A stretch of 64,000 nucleotides of DNA from contig NZ_QURN01000001.1 of the NCBI RefSeq assembly GCF_003403035.1, positions 470,276-534,275 of the forward strand. Direction: 5' to 3'. The translations under genes were made by a program, and so were the position numbers. Below the pieces are notes generated by a model. The model made no database searches and had not been told where the DNA came from. It worked only from the letters and a program-made list of their open reading frames with translations. This document shows positions 1-9,190 of this stretch, in pieces. The first letter of the stretch is position 1; every line of letters starts with the position of its first letter. The DNA comes from Mesorhizobium denitrificans (lineage in GTDB: Bacteria > Pseudomonadota > Alphaproteobacteria > Rhizobiales > Rhizobiaceae).

Positions 1-1
1 G

Positions 2-472
2 CCGCCGGTAATTGTCACGGCGGTAGACCTCTCCGGTGGCATCGATGCCTTGGCCGAAGAAATCCGCACCGAGACGGCAATCGTTCTCGCCGCGCGGCGC
101 GATTCGCGCTTGGCGTGCGTTGCAGTGCTCAAAACCGAGATCATCGGCGATTCACCGCAGGTCGATGCGGATGGCCGTTCAAACTACGTCAACATGCTGG
201 TTTCATTGAAAGATTGGGCGCATCCGCTGCATTTGCCGGATGGTCGCGCTAGTTTTCACGTGCTGGAGGCCGTCAGTCCTGCAGATGCGATTCTGGATTT
301 CGCGGAGCGCAACCATGCAGGCCGAATCGTGATGGGCGCGCGCGCGTCATCCGCCATGCGGCGGCACCTTGGCTCCGTCTCCACCAAGGTTGTGGCGGAA
401 GCGAAGTGCTCCGTTTCGGTCGTCAGGATAAAAGCGGTCGAAACCGCCGCGAGCGATACGACACCGGAATAG
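2..472 (+). CDS. Universal stress protein domain protein, 3' part (5' end outside window)
   Basis: The frame is open from the first bases of the window, so the gene begins upstream; the TTG at 50 is probably internal. The visible 156 residues end in a UspA-like fold with the nucleotide-loop pattern MGARASS followed by the usual hydrophobic final strand (CSVSVVRI). UspA domains bind ATP or AMP and respond to stress. In relatives a Usp domain next to dnaA can be the C-terminal half of a serine/threonine-kinase fusion. That cannot be tested here because the N-terminus is missing. It converges on dnaA, 35 bases away. Confidence 0.75.
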   Translation, partial: PPVIVTAVDLSGGIDALAEEIRTETAIVLAARRDSRLACVAVLKTEIIGDSPQVDADGRSNYVNMLVSLKDWAHPLHLPDGRASFHVLEAVSPADAILDFAERNHAGRIVMGARASSAMRRHLGSVSTKVVAEAKCSVSVVRIKAVETAASDTTPE

Positions 473-495
473 CGGCGCGCGGTTTGGCGCGCCGC
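472..495. terminator. GC-rich inverted repeat between convergent usp and dnaA genes
   Basis: A perfect 9-bp inverted repeat (gcggcgcgc at 472-480, gcgcgccgc at 487-495) with a 6-base loop lies between the two stop codons. No clear U-tract follows on either strand, so intrinsic termination is only a possibility. The position between convergent genes is the main argument. Confidence 0.4.
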
Positions 496-507
496 CCCTG
501 TAATTGT

Positions 508-2031
508 TCAAGCCTGATCGACAATCAGGCGGCGCAGCAGTTCAAGCTCCTGCGCCAGTGTCTGGTCCGACGATGACAGGTCCTCGATCTTGCGCACGGC
601 GTGCAACACGGTCGTGTGATCCCTTCCGCCAAACCGCCGTCCGATTTCCGGCAGCGAGCGAGGCGTCATGGATTTGGACAGAAACATTGCGACCTGACGC
701 GGCTTTACGATCGTCCGCGTGCGGCGGTTCGACAGAAGCTCCGTCTTGGACACGTTGTAATGCCGCGCGACGATGCGCTGAATATCCTCGATGCGCACAC
801 GCTTCGGCTCACCCGAGCGGTAGATGCGGCCCAGAATATCGTCGATACGATCCACGGTTATCTGCGGTTCGAGTGTGTGGCGCAGCAGAAGCTGGTTGAA
901 TGCACCTTCCAGATCGCGACCGCTGCCGGTTATGGTGCGCGCGACATGCTCCAGCACTTCCGCAGAAATCTCGACAGACGCGTCATCGCCCTTGGCCGAA
1001 TCCAGTCGCTGCTTCAGCATGTCGTACCGCATTGCGTAATCGGGCGCTGACATTTCCAGCGCAACGCCGCCGACAAGGCGCGAGCGCACGCGTGGCTCCA
1101 GCGATTCCAGATCTGATGGCGGGCGGTCGGCCGCAACCACGACCTGCTTGGCGCTGTCCAGCAGCATGTTCAGCAGATGGCAGAACTCGTGCTGGATCGA
1201 CTTGCCCTGCAAAAACTGCATGTCGTCGATGATTAGCAGGTCGATGTCGCGGAACTGCTCCTTGAGCACCAGCGCGTAATTGTCGCGAATGGCGGTCGCA
1301 AAGCGCCACATGAAATATTCCGCCGTCAGGTAAACGACTCGCGCCTTCGGATTCTGCTTCACAGCTTCTGCCGCGATGGCCTGCAGCAGGTGAGTCTTGC
1401 CGAGTCCAACCGAAGCGTGGAGGAAAAGCGGATTGAACCGCACCGCGCTGGCATGGGATTCCGCCACGGCACGAGCCGCCGCGAAGGCAACGCGGTTCGA
1501 TGGGCCTTCAATGAAAGACCCAAACGTATAGCGCGTATCGAGGGGCGAGCCGAGCACCGGCGAACGGCCGGCATCTATCGCCGCAGCCGATGGCGCCGCA
1601 GTTTTTGGGCTGGCGTGGCGCTCAACACGAGGCGCGGCAGCGGTCGAATGTGCAGAAGTTGCGCTGCGCGCCGGTTGCGGCGCAGGCTGAACAGCCACGG
1701 TGGCTTGTGTCTGACGTGCCGCCGAACGCACGACGATTTCCAGCTTCAGCAGTTCCGGTTCTTCCGCGCGCCACAGCTCCACGATCAGGTCAAGATAGTG
1801 GCTGTTGATCCAGGAGCGCAGAAAAGCGGTTGGGACCGAAATGCGAACGAGGCTCTTCGATGCTTCCGCCAGCTTCATGCGCTGGAACCAGCTCGAATAT
1901 ACCTCCGTGCCGAGGCGCGCTTTCAACTGGGCTTTGACGCGTTCAAAAGTCAGCGCTGAAGCATCGACTTTTTCCATGTCCTCCCCGTTATCCTCTTGCG
2001 CCCAATGCGATGGCACCACACTGATCGACAT
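508..2031 (-). CDS. dnaA: Chromosomal replication initiator protein DnaA
   Basis: AAA+ initiator that binds DnaA boxes and opens the replication origin. The protein shows an N-terminal oligomerisation domain, an Ala/Pro-rich linker, the AAA+ core with Walker A (GLGKTHL) and Walker B (LLIIDD), and C-terminal domain IV with the box-recognition signature [10 protein letters not shown]. The start at 2031 (MSISVV) is chosen because AGGAAGGG lies 5-8 bases upstream and gives 507 residues. An internal ATG at 1977 (MEKVDA, 489 residues, after GGGGAGG) is a serious alternative. A longer frame reaches 2082 without a better ribosome site. The gene is single and convergent with the usp gene. Confidence 0.95.
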   Translation of the reverse strand: MSISVVPSHWAQEDNGEDMEKVDASALTFERVKAQLKARLGTEVYSSWFQRMKLAEASKSLVRISVPTAFLRSWINSHYLDLIVELWRAEEPELLKLEIVVRSAARQTQATVAVQPAPQPARSATSAHSTAAAPRVERHASPKTAAPSAAAIDAGRSPVLGSPLDTRYTFGSFIEGPSNRVAFAAARAVAESHASAVRFNPLFLHASVGLGKTHLLQAIAAEAVKQNPKARVVYLTAEYFMWRFATAIRDNYALVLKEQFRDIDLLIIDDMQFLQGKSIQHEFCHLLNMLLDSAKQVVVAADRPPSDLESLEPRVRSRLVGGVALEMSAPDYAMRYDMLKQRLDSAKGDDASVEISAEVLEHVARTITGSGRDLEGAFNQLLLRHTLEPQITVDRIDDILGRIYRSGEPKRVRIEDIQRIVARHYNVSKTELLSNRRTRTIVKPRQVAMFLSKSMTPRSLPEIGRRFGGRDHTTVLHAVRKIEDLSSSDQTLAQELELLRRLIVDQA

Positions 2032-2723
2032 CCACCCTTCCTTTTCTTCCACGCGCACTGTCCTCTCGCCGCGTTGGGGCACGGCAGGGTCGGCGCATAC
2101 TTAATTTGGTTTGAGTTCCTTGCGTACGAAAACCCCTCCGGTCATGAAAACTCGACCGGCGCAAAGAACACGCAGACTAATACCAACCTCGTTCCCCGCC
2201 ACACGGAGACAAACCTTATCTGGCCCCGGAATCGCTCCCAAGGTCAGAACAGCCGCCGCTTTGGCTTGGTTTGTCGGGCGTGGCCCGCTGTTTGATGGAT
2301 CGACCTTATCGATATCGCGGAGATAAGAGCAAGGGCGTGAATAACGTTTTTTTAACGTACAAGCTCATCCCGAGCTCTCAAATGGCCTCAACCTCACGGC
2401 AAGGTATTGTGATTCAAACCTTTTCAGAATGTGCTGCTAGAAGGATCAAAATTTCTTTTTTTTGCCCTTGACACGAAGCTAGCCGGCTTGGGCCGGAGGA
2501 GTCACATAGACCATATTCGCTATGTTCTATAAGTCATTGAAAAATATGAAAAAATGTCGTCAAGGAAACGCCGCAACTATGGGTAGAATTTCCTTAAATC
2601 CGTTTAGCCAATTGATCTTTCGTAACAAATTGAGCGCGGCTTAAGTAGTGCTCTCGCCGGGGGTCGGAACCAAATCCTGAACACCGCACCAGCGCGTCAA
2701 AGCCGATCATTTGCCGGCAAACG
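2032..2723. other. Non-coding region between dnaA and rpsT
   Basis: About 690 bases without a convincing gene. It should hold the dnaA promoter, reading leftward. The part from about 2390 to 2640 is clearly more AT-rich than its surroundings. A small inverted repeat (CTTATC...GATAAG) lies near 2305-2327. Three GANTC methylation sites (2229, 2411, 2499) are present, about what chance predicts. I saw no run of TTATCCACA-type DnaA boxes, so this is not called an origin. Confidence 0.5.
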
Positions 2724-2750
2724 AAAAAAGCGCCCAGAAGGGCGCTTCAT
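2724..2750 (-). terminator. Rho-independent terminator of rpsT
   Basis: Read on the minus strand, an 8-bp perfect stem (AAGCGCCC / GGGCGCTT, 2728-2735 with 2740-2747) with a four-base loop is followed by a run of T. It lies 26 bases past the rpsT stop codon. Confidence 0.85.
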
Positions 2751-2775
2751 CCAAATAGTCAAATTTTGTTAAGGC

Positions 2776-3042
2776 TTAGGCCTGAACAGAACGTACGCGC
2801 TTGGCAAGGCGCGAAACCTTGCGGGATGCGGTGTTCTTGTGCATCACGCCCTTGGTTGCGGCGCGCATCAGTTCCGGCTGCGCTGCGAGGAAGGCTGCTT
2901 CTGCTGCCGTCTTGTCGCCGGAAGCGATTGCCTCTTCGACCTTACGGACATAGGTGCGCACGCGCGAACGGCGGTTCTTGTTGATCTCGGTACGGCGTGC
3001 GATCTTGCGCGTCGCCTTCTTGGCCGAGGGAGTATTGGCCAT
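2776..3042 (-). CDS. rpsT: 30S ribosomal protein S20
   Basis: 88 residues, the normal S20 length, very rich in Lys and Arg. It starts [10 protein letters not shown] and has the family pattern of an R/K-rich helix, an alanine-rich middle and the [12 protein letters not shown] segment that binds 16S rRNA. It is a primary binding protein of the 30S subunit. It is followed by its own terminator and sits directly beyond dnaA, an arrangement conserved in Rhizobiales. Confidence 0.97.
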   Translation of the reverse strand: MANTPSAKKATRKIARRTEINKNRRSRVRTYVRKVEEAIASGDKTAAEAAFLAAQPELMRAATKGVMHKNTASRKVSRLAKRVRSVQA

Positions 3043-3180
3043 GATGCCTCTCTAGACGTTTCAGGTGACTGGCGTCGGACCAAGCCCGGGCCAAAAACAA
3101 AGGGGCAGCCAAAGGCCGCCTCAGTTGGCGCGGCTTATAGTCCAGCTTCCGCGCCCCGTCAACGGCCTCGATGCCTGATT

Positions 3181-3954
3181 TCAACGGTTACGGAAATTTG
3201 CCGGACGCTTTTCAACAAAGGCGGCCATGCCTTCCTTCTGGTCCTCGAATGCGAACATGGAATGGAACACGCGCCGCTCGAAGCGCAGGCCCTCGGCCAG
3301 CGTGGTTTCGTAGGCGCGGTTTACCGATTCCTTGTTCATGATGACGGCGGGCAGGGAAAGTGCTGCAATCTTGTCGGCGGCCTTCATGGTTTCGTCGAGC
3401 AATTGCTCCAGCGGCACCACGCGCGACACCAGACCGGAGCGTTCGGCCTCTGCTGCGTCCATCATGCGACCGGTCAGGCACATATCCATCGCCTTCGACT
3501 TGCCGACAAAGCGTGTCAGGCGCTGCGAACCTCCCATGCCGGGCATGACGCCGAGCGTGATCTCCGGTTGACCGAATTTCGCGTTCTCTGCGGCAATGAT
3601 GAAATCGCACATCATTGCCAGTTCGCATCCGCCGCCAAGCGCATAACCGGCCACGGCAGCGATAATGGGCTTGCGGATACGGGTCAGCCCTTCCCAGCCC
3701 ACGAAGAAATCTTCGAGATACATTTCCGCATAGGCCTTGGCCTGCATCTCCTTGATATCCGCACCCGCCGCAAAGGCCTTTTCTGAGCCGGTAATCACCA
3801 TGCAGCCAATATTGGCGTCCGCGTCAAACGCCTGCGCCGCCGCCACCACTTCGGCCATCACCTGGCTGTTCAGCGCATTCAGTGCCTTTGGTCGGTTGAG
3901 CGTTATGAGCCCCACCTTGCCTCGCGTTTCGACAAGAATGGATTCATATGTCAC
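3181..3954 (-). CDS. Enoyl-CoA hydratase (crotonase family)
   Basis: 257 residues, standard for a crotonase. It would hydrate trans-2-enoyl-CoA in fatty-acid beta-oxidation. Visible marks are the [10 protein letters not shown]-terminal motif, the oxyanion-hole segment AGADIKEM near residue 65, and the [13 protein letters not shown] active-site region with the two usual glutamates in CELAM and PEITLG. The start is GTG at 3954, supported by GAGGAG seven bases upstream. Substrate chain length cannot be told from sequence alone. It stands in the same direction as mutM and deoB. Confidence 0.93.
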   Translation of the reverse strand: MTYESILVETRGKVGLITLNRPKALNALNSQVMAEVVAAAQAFDADANIGCMVITGSEKAFAAGADIKEMQAKAYAEMYLEDFFVGWEGLTRIRKPIIAAVAGYALGGGCELAMMCDFIIAAENAKFGQPEITLGVMPGMGGSQRLTRFVGKSKAMDMCLTGRMMDAAEAERSGLVSRVVPLEQLLDETMKAADKIAALSLPAVIMNKESVNRAYETTLAEGLRFERRVFHSMFAFEDQKEGMAAFVEKRPANFRNR

Positions 3955-3989
3955 GGCTTTGCTCCTCGTAATTTAGTGAAGGCTTCTAG

Positions 3990-4877
3990 CTAACGCTGGC
4001 ACACCGGGCAATAGAAAGTGGAGCGTCCTGCCTGCGCGATCCGCCGCACTGTTCCGGTGCAGCCTGCGTGCAGGCAAGGCTCGCCCTCACGATCATAAAC
4101 CGCAAAGCGATGCTGGAAATAGCCAAGCGAGCCATCGGTCTGGCGATGGTCGCGCAGCGATGAGCCGCCGGCTTCCACGGCCTCCGCGATCACCGCGCGT
4201 ATGGCGTCGGCAAGGCGGTCCGTGCGCGCTCCGGTATCCTGCTTTTCGGGCACAATGCTTCCGGCGCTGCGTTTCGGCGAGATTCCCGCCCGCCACAGCG
4301 CTTCGGATACGTAGATGTTGCCTAGCCCCGCGATCAGCCGCTGGTCGAGCATGGCTGATTTGATCGGCGCTGACCGGCCCCGGAAAAGCGAGGCCAATGT
4401 CGGCCCGTCAAACGCGTTGCCGGTTGGCTCTACGCCGAGTTCGGCCAGCATGGGGTGCGTCTCGCGGTCCTGCGCAAATAGCATGAAGCCGAAGCGCCGC
4501 GGATCGTTGTAGATGATGCGATAGGTTCGGCCGTCCTCATGTCCGATCTCGAACACCACATGGTCGTGCTTTTCGTCTTTCGAGCGGGGATGATGAAACA
4601 GTCCCGGCGTCGCCGGTCCACCCGTCGCTTCAATGCGGAATGAGCCGGACATGCCGAGGTGCGAAATGAGCAATGGCGCATCGCTCGCCTCGATCAGCAG
4701 ATATTTTGCCCTGCGGCCCACGGAAATGACCGTCTTGCCTGTCAGGCTTTCCGCAAACTTCTCAGGCAGCGGAAACCGCAGATCGGCGCGTCGTGTCAGA
4801 AGCCCCGTAATGCGGCCACCTTCCATAACGGGCGCAAGACCGCGCCTGACGGTTTCGACTTCGGGCAGTTCAGGCAC
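3990..4877 (-). CDS. mutM: Formamidopyrimidine-DNA glycosylase (Fpg/MutM)
   Basis: 295 residues. It removes 8-oxoguanine and formamidopyrimidines and cuts the abasic site. The catalytic N-terminus PELPEVETV (Pro2, Glu3) is intact. The helix-two-turn-helix segment ([12 protein letters not shown]) and a C-terminal zinc finger of the C-x4-C ... C-x2-C type (CLHAGC, YCPVC) are present. The start is GTG at 4877, one base after the deoB stop, so translation is probably coupled. Confidence 0.96.
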   Translation of the reverse strand: MPELPEVETVRRGLAPVMEGGRITGLLTRRADLRFPLPEKFAESLTGKTVISVGRRAKYLLIEASDAPLLISHLGMSGSFRIEATGGPATPGLFHHPRSKDEKHDHVVFEIGHEDGRTYRIIYNDPRRFGFMLFAQDRETHPMLAELGVEPTGNAFDGPTLASLFRGRSAPIKSAMLDQRLIAGLGNIYVSEALWRAGISPKRSAGSIVPEKQDTGARTDRLADAIRAVIAEAVEAGGSSLRDHRQTDGSLGYFQHRFAVYDREGEPCLHAGCTGTVRRIAQAGRSTFYCPVCQR

Positions 4878-4878
4878 G

Positions 4879-6108
4879 TCAGGAAATCTCGCTCAGAAAG
4901 GAATTGCCATGCTTTCCCGCGCTCAGGCCCAGATGCTGGGCAATTGTTTCGCCAAGGTCCGCATAGCTTGGGCGCAGCCCCGCAGGGCCTCCCGTCCGGT
5001 CCGCCAAAATGCCGATAACGGGCACCCGTTCGCGCGTGTGGTCATTGCCCTTCCAACTTGGGTCGCAGCCATGATCTGCCGTCAACAGCAAAAGGTCGCC
5101 GTCGCGCAGTTTGGCAATTGCCTCCGGTAGACGACGATCAAAAGCCTCCAGCGCGGCGGCGTAGCCTGCAACATCGCGCCGATGGCCGAACAGAGTGTCG
5201 AAATCCACGAAATTCGCGAATACGAGTTCGCCGTCCTGCGCATCGTCCATCGCGCCAAGCGTCTTGTCGAACAAGGCGTCATTGCTTGGTCCCTTGCGCA
5301 CTTCAGATACGCCCTGATGCGCAAAAATATCGCCAATCTTGCCGATCCCTATCACCTTGCTGCCGCGCGCGGTCAGTCGGTCGAGCAGGGTTGGTTCGGC
5401 TGGCGGCACGGCATAGTCGCGCCGATTTGCCGTGCGCACGAATTCGCCCTTGCGCTCTCCTGCAAATGGCCGTGCGATAACGCGCCCGATATTCAGTGGA
5501 TCGACCAGCTTGCGCACGATTTCGCATAGCGCATAAAGCCGCTCCAAACCGAAATGGGTTTCATGCGCTGCAATCTGATATACGGAATCCGCAGAGGTGT
5601 AGCAGATTGGCTTGCCGGTGCGGATATGCTCCTCGCCCAGCTCATCGATAATCTCAGTGCCGGATGCGTGTCGGTCGCCCAGAATGCCGGGCAGCTTCGC
5701 GGCCTCAATGATGCTGCGTGTCAAATCCGGTGGAAAGGTTGGCTGCGTCTGGGGAAAATAGCCCCAGTCGAATGGCACCGGGACGCCGGCAATTTCCCAA
5801 TGGCCCGAAGGCGTGTCCTTGCCCTGTGAGACTTCCTGCGCCGCCGCATGAAAAGAGCCGGGTTGCAGCTTGGCAGACGCGTCCTGCCTCGCATCGCCTG
5901 CAATCGCCGCGGCGTGGTCGAGGCCCAGCGACCGCATCACAGGCAGGTCGAGCGCGCCTTTGCGCAAACCTTCCCGGTCTGCTTTGCCGTCGCGGCACCA
6001 GTCTAGAATATGGCCATAGGTGTTCGATCCTTCGTCACCGTAAGCGGCGGCATCGTGCGCGCCGCCGATGCCGAAGGAATCCAGCACAAATATAAATGCT
6101 CTGGGCAA
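4879..6108 (-). CDS. deoB: Phosphopentomutase
   Basis: 409 residues, full length for DeoB. It interconverts (deoxy)ribose-1-phosphate and 5-phosphate in nucleoside breakdown. It belongs to the alkaline-phosphatase superfamily: the metal site is seen at the N-terminus (VLDSFGIGG) and at TADHGCDP and GNDHTRE near residues 325-345. The start is TTG at 6108, with AGGTGAG just upstream. That ribosome site is the right arm of a 9-bp hairpin (see 6111-6136). The gene leads a short run with mutM. Confidence 0.95.
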   Translation of the reverse strand: MPRAFIFVLDSFGIGGAHDAAAYGDEGSNTYGHILDWCRDGKADREGLRKGALDLPVMRSLGLDHAAAIAGDARQDASAKLQPGSFHAAAQEVSQGKDTPSGHWEIAGVPVPFDWGYFPQTQPTFPPDLTRSIIEAAKLPGILGDRHASGTEIIDELGEEHIRTGKPICYTSADSVYQIAAHETHFGLERLYALCEIVRKLVDPLNIGRVIARPFAGERKGEFVRTANRRDYAVPPAEPTLLDRLTARGSKVIGIGKIGDIFAHQGVSEVRKGPSNDALFDKTLGAMDDAQDGELVFANFVDFDTLFGHRRDVAGYAAALEAFDRRLPEAIAKLRDGDLLLLTADHGCDPSWKGNDHTRERVPVIGILADRTGGPAGLRPSYADLGETIAQHLGLSAGKHGNSFLSEIS

Positions 6109-6110
6109 GG

Positions 6111-6136
6111 CTCACCTGTTGCGAAACACAGGTGAG
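6111..6136 (-). promoter_or_regulatory. Hairpin masking the deoB ribosome binding site
   Basis: A perfect 9-bp inverted repeat (ctcacctgt 6111-6119, acaggtgag 6128-6136) with an 8-base loop. In the deoB mRNA the 3' arm contains AGGTGAG, the only plausible Shine-Dalgarno, ending two bases before the TTG start. Folding would hide it. No T-run follows, so it is less likely to be a terminator for the tadE-like genes upstream. The role is inferred. Confidence 0.5.
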
Positions 6137-6157
6137 AAATAGTGCGACCCTGGGGTT

Positions 6158-6775
6158 TTAGCAATCGCTGCAGTTCACAGTGCCGCCGACGCGAGGCCGG
6201 AAGTAATAGGTCTTTTTCATCGGGATTCCGTTGAAGAAGCCCGCAACGCCATATGACGAAGCATGCTGCCCATCCCAGGTCATCATCAGATTATAAGGAA
6301 GCGTGGTTTCGACCATGATCACAACCTGCCCCTTTTCCCTGAACGTCGCCGGAACGGCTACGGCTGTGTTGGAAGAGCCCGCGCTCGAGAAAGCCCCGTT
6401 CACGCGGTTGCGTTTCCACAGAACTGTCGAGGTAGGCACTGCGTCGTTCGACATCTTGACCGCCGTGATTTTTACGTCCGGCGTCGAGCGATCGTAAGGC
6501 ATCATGGATGCTTGCGCGATCTGCATGATTGCGTCGATACCAGCCTTATCAAGGTTCATATTCTGCGAGACGAGATCCGCGATCTGGGCGGTTGTCCGGT
6601 TCAGTTTTCGGTTGGTTTCGATTGCCTGCATGACCTCCATCGAGCCGAAATACATGCAAAGCAGCAGAGGAATCAGGATTGCGAACTCAACGGCGGCAGC
6701 GCCGCTGTGATCAAGGCCAAATCGCTTGAAAAGCGAGTTTCCATTCTTGGTTGCCATTGGTGTGCGAGTGTTCAT
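6158..6775 (-). CDS. TadE-like minor pilin / pilus assembly protein
   Basis: 205 residues. Near residues 20-50 it has the TadE pattern: a short basic leader, GAAAVEFAILIP with Glu inside the hydrophobic segment, then a single membrane helix. The rest is an extracellular domain. These pseudopilins are cleaved by the Tad prepilin peptidase and help build Flp pili. The start at 6775 is chosen over longer frames because GAGG lies six bases upstream and the leader then has normal length. It is the second gene of a pair with the TadE-like gene at 6784-7365, eight bases apart. Confidence 0.85.
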   Translation of the reverse strand: MNTRTPMATKNGNSLFKRFGLDHSGAAAVEFAILIPLLLCMYFGSMEVMQAIETNRKLNRTTAQIADLVSQNMNLDKAGIDAIMQIAQASMMPYDRSTPDVKITAVKMSNDAVPTSTVLWKRNRVNGAFSSAGSSNTAVAVPATFREKGQVVIMVETTLPYNLMMTWDGQHASSYGVAGFFNGIPMKKTYYFRPRVGGTVNCSDC

Positions 6776-6783
6776 GGCGCGCC

Positions 6784-7365
6784 TCAATAAACTTCGTTTT
6801 GCCAGGTTTGCGTTGCTCCCAGCAGAATACGACCGCTTCCGGCGGTACCCATGGATTCGCTTAGCAAATTCGTCATCAGCGGCCAGAAGTAGAAGGTGCG
6901 CAACGTTTGCTTTGCGCCGGCCCCTCCGATTTGTGCCTTCAGCGGCGCGGCGCCACCGCCATTCATTTCCAACGCAACATCGTTGGGAAGCACGGTAACG
7001 ACCTGATTGGCGGCAGCCTGAAATGTCGCATAAGTGCGCAAATCTACGCGCAGACCGGGGCATCCCGCCGGCACCAGCGACTGTATGCGATTGCAGATCA
7101 ATTGCTTGAGCTGCGTTTGCGTAGTGGCCTTGATTTCGCCTGTGCGCACCTGGCGCGCGACACTATCCGTAGCGTTCACAAGCAATTGTTGCACAGCCAT
7201 CGAAACACCTGATTCGAGGATTGCAAACAACGCCATCAAAAAAGGAACTGCCAGCAAGCCGAACTCGACCGCCGTCGTGCCGTCTGAATTTCGCGCGTAT
7301 CGCCTTAAAAGAAAGCAGCGCTTCGCGCCGCGTGCGCGCGCCCCTGAGCCTGTTTTCGTCATCAT
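6784..7365 (-). CDS. TadE-like minor pilin / pilus assembly protein
   Basis: 193 residues. A basic leader is followed by DGTTAVEFGLLAVPF, the TadE-type cleavage and membrane segment, then a long soluble C-terminal part. The ATG at 7365 with AGGG eight bases upstream is preferred over a TTG at 7392. No von Willebrand domain is present, so neither this nor its neighbour is a classical TadG. Both are on the strand opposite to the main Tad operon. Confidence 0.83.
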   Translation of the reverse strand: MMTKTGSGARARGAKRCFLLRRYARNSDGTTAVEFGLLAVPFLMALFAILESGVSMAVQQLLVNATDSVARQVRTGEIKATTQTQLKQLICNRIQSLVPAGCPGLRVDLRTYATFQAAANQVVTVLPNDVALEMNGGGAAPLKAQIGGAGAKQTLRTFYFWPLMTNLLSESMGTAGSGRILLGATQTWQNEVY

Positions 7366-7479
7366 ACCCGTAACCCTGATACTTCCCACCAAGGCAGAGT
7401 ATGAACGAAACTTGTTGCAGTAGGGTTTGAGGCGAAGATCGAAATGCTAAGCGTATATTTACGCTCAATTAACGCCTAG

Positions 7480-7923
7480 CTATTGACCGGTGGTAATTAT
7501 TGGCTGCGCCATCGAAGCATCGGAGCGTGCTTCATAGCTGCTTGTATAAGCGCGTTCGCACAGCGGGGTGCACGAAAGTGTTTGCACCGCCGCGCGGCGG
7601 TAAACACGAAGCGTCGATACGGTCTGGCGAGAAACCGTAACCTGTTGGTCAACGATAGCGGTGCCATCCTTTGCGAGTATGACAAGGTTGGTCACGCCAA
7701 AGGCTTTGCCGGTAAGAACAATCGTCTGGTCGTCCTGCACAGCCACATCCGCGATTTCGGGATTGCCCACGATCACTGTGTCTGCCGCTTGTGGCAGTTT
7801 AACGATACGCGCCTGGTTGGTCTCTACAGCGATCCCCTCTGCTGCCTGCGCGGAAAGTGCGCCCAGCAGCACCACGCACGAAATCGCCGTTGCTGCGCAG
7901 CGATTGAAGAAAGACCGATTCAT
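7480..7923 (-). CDS. Small pilus protein with secretin N-terminal (CpaC N-like) domain
   Basis: 147 residues. The ATG at 7923 with GGGAG six bases upstream gives a Sec signal peptide (cleavage near ALSAQA-AE). The middle part (residues about 25-100) matches the N-terminal domain of CpaC secretins: IVKLPQAADTVIVGNPEIADV, split here only by wording, then a TNLVIL strand. The secretin core is absent. It probably sits in the periplasm and may dock to the CpaC ring; that role is inferred. The C-terminal about 45 residues have two Cys (SCTPLC) that could form a disulfide. Confidence 0.75.
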   Translation of the reverse strand: MNRSFFNRCAATAISCVVLLGALSAQAAEGIAVETNQARIVKLPQAADTVIVGNPEIADVAVQDDQTIVLTGKAFGVTNLVILAKDGTAIVDQQVTVSRQTVSTLRVYRRAAVQTLSCTPLCERAYTSSYEARSDASMAQPIITTGQ

Positions 7924-7935
7924 GCGAGGCTCCCG

Positions 7936-7971
7936 CCACTTCGAGTTCAATGGCCACTTTGAGTTCAATGG
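7936..7971. repeat. Tandem 18-bp duplication upstream of the secretin-N-domain gene
   Basis: Two adjacent copies (7936-7953, 7954-7971) of ccacttcgagttcaatgg, differing at one base. They lie just before the start at 7923, so they are in its 5' leader. Confidence 0.8.
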
Positions 7972-8269
7972 AAAGTGAATGAAATTGGTGAATTAACGGT
8001 TAAGCGGAATGTGGATGGACATTAGGCGCTGCAGCGCGTCTATATTATATACGGCGCAATAAAGCGGCAATTTAACTAAAAAGATAAATGATTTACTTTG
8101 TAATGTTCAGTTGAGTGAACATTAACTACATATCGCACATAAGAAAAGAAAGGAATTAGTAAGGGTATTTCTTAAGGTGATTGCAACGGCTCTCGCATAG
8201 GTTTGCAGCATCCGATCTGCAAAGAAAAAAGCCGACGGACAGAGAGCTGCAAACAAATGGAGTAAGGGA
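7972..8269. promoter_or_regulatory. Flp upstream region with a perfect 9-bp inverted repeat
   Basis: About 300 AT-rich, non-coding bases between the divergent pilus gene and the Flp pilin. A perfect inverted repeat, taatgttca (8101-8109) and tgaacatta (8116-8124) with six bases between, lies about 145 bases before the flp start. This is a typical size for a dimeric regulator site. Promoter elements cannot be fixed with confidence. GGAG at 8259-8262 is the pilin ribosome site. Confidence 0.5.
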
Positions 8270-8449
8270 ATGTCCAAACTGATCGCACGTTTTGTTAAGG
8301 ACGAGTCGGGTGCAACCGCAATCGAATACGGCCTCATCGCCTGCCTTATCGCAGTCGCTATCATCGTCGGCGCACGTTCGCTCGGCGGTTCGCTGAACAC
8401 CACGTTCTCGAACATCTCTGCAACGGTTGACGCTAATCAGCCGCAGTAA
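8270..8449 (+). CDS. flp: Flp/Fap-type major pilin
   Basis: 59 residues. The prepilin has a 14-residue leader ending in Gly, cut before ATAIEYG. Glu at +5 and Tyr at +6 are the Flp signature. A 20-residue hydrophobic helix follows (LIACLIAVAIIVGA) and then a short polar tail. It is the structural subunit of the Tad pilus, cleaved by the CpaA peptidase encoded next. GGAG precedes the ATG, and a strong terminator follows, which suits high expression as a separate message. Confidence 0.95.
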   Translation: MSKLIARFVKDESGATAIEYGLIACLIAVAIIVGARSLGGSLNTTFSNISATVDANQPQ

Positions 8450-8485
8450 GTTTTCGGCTACGGCCGGTCGGTTTTTACCGAACAG

Positions 8486-8514
8486 AAGGCCGTCCTTATG
8501 GGCGGCCTTTTTTT
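8486..8514 (+). terminator. Rho-independent terminator of flp
   Basis: Perfect stem aaggccg (8486-8492) with cggcctt (8503-8509), followed by an uninterrupted T-run to 8514. It separates the pilin message from cpaA. Confidence 0.9.
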
Positions 8515-8548
8515 ATAGCAAGGCATTTCAGACCACGGAACGATAGCA

Positions 8549-9067
8549 ATGCTTGAAGCCATCATCTTCGTCGTGTTCCCGTTCTGCATGGTCTATGCAG
8601 CCATCTCCGATGTGCTGTCCATGAAGATCAACAATATCGTGCCGCTTCTGATGCTCGGCGCATTTGTCATCGTCGCGCCGATGACAGGCATGGAAGCAAG
8701 CGCAATCGGCATGCATCTGGCAGCCGGTGCCGCAGTCCTCGCAATAACCTTTGCGCTGTTCGCTTTCGGGGGAATGGGCGGCGGCGATGCCAAGCTTATG
8801 GCAGCCACCGCAGTCTGGATGGGTTTCGGCCCTGCACTCATCACATATTTAATGGCGATAACGCTTATCGGCGGGCAGCTCACGCTTGCTATATTATTGT
8901 TCCGCCGTTCGCCCTGGCATCATCTCGCCTATCAAAACCAGTTCCTGCGCAACTTCGCGTCGGACGTAAAGGGCGTGCCTTATGGGATCGCGCTTGGTGC
9001 GGGCGGCATGATCGCCTTTGCTGAATCGCCCCTGATGCTCTGGGCGCTGGCCAAGCTCGCATCCTGA
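8549..9067 (+). CDS. cpaA: Prepilin peptidase, CpaA/TadV family
   Basis: 172 residues, an A24-family aspartic membrane peptidase. The two catalytic Asp are visible: AISDVLSMKI near residue 20 and GGGDAKLM near residue 76 (GxGD signature). About five to six membrane segments. It cleaves the leader of Flp and the TadE-like pilins at the cytoplasmic face. It is short, without the methylase domain of PilD, as is usual for Tad systems. Confidence 0.94.
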   Translation: MLEAIIFVVFPFCMVYAAISDVLSMKINNIVPLLMLGAFVIVAPMTGMEASAIGMHLAAGAAVLAITFALFAFGGMGGGDAKLMAATAVWMGFGPALITYLMAITLIGGQLTLAILLFRRSPWHHLAYQNQFLRNFASDVKGVPYGIALGAGGMIAFAESPLMLWALAKLAS

Positions 9068-9190
9068 GCGAGTATTAGCTCGAAATACAAAATTAAGCAC
9101 AAACGTAAGCGCTTCATTAACCATAATTTGACGATTGGCGGGGCAATGTCGGGTCACAACATGTGATCCGTACGGGCAGGAGCCACGCGA

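Noticed and set aside
2032..2723. Replication origin next to dnaA
   Set aside because: No cluster of DnaA boxes was seen, GANTC sites are at chance level, and many alphaproteobacteria have the origin elsewhere.
7972..8269. CtrA sites (TTAA-N7-TTAA) before the pilin gene
   Set aside because: TTAA and TTAACC half-sites occur (for example near 7992) but none has the seven-base spacing.
8160..8269. Sigma-54 promoter for flp
   Set aside because: GG and GC elements near 8190-8205 are not at the required spacing.
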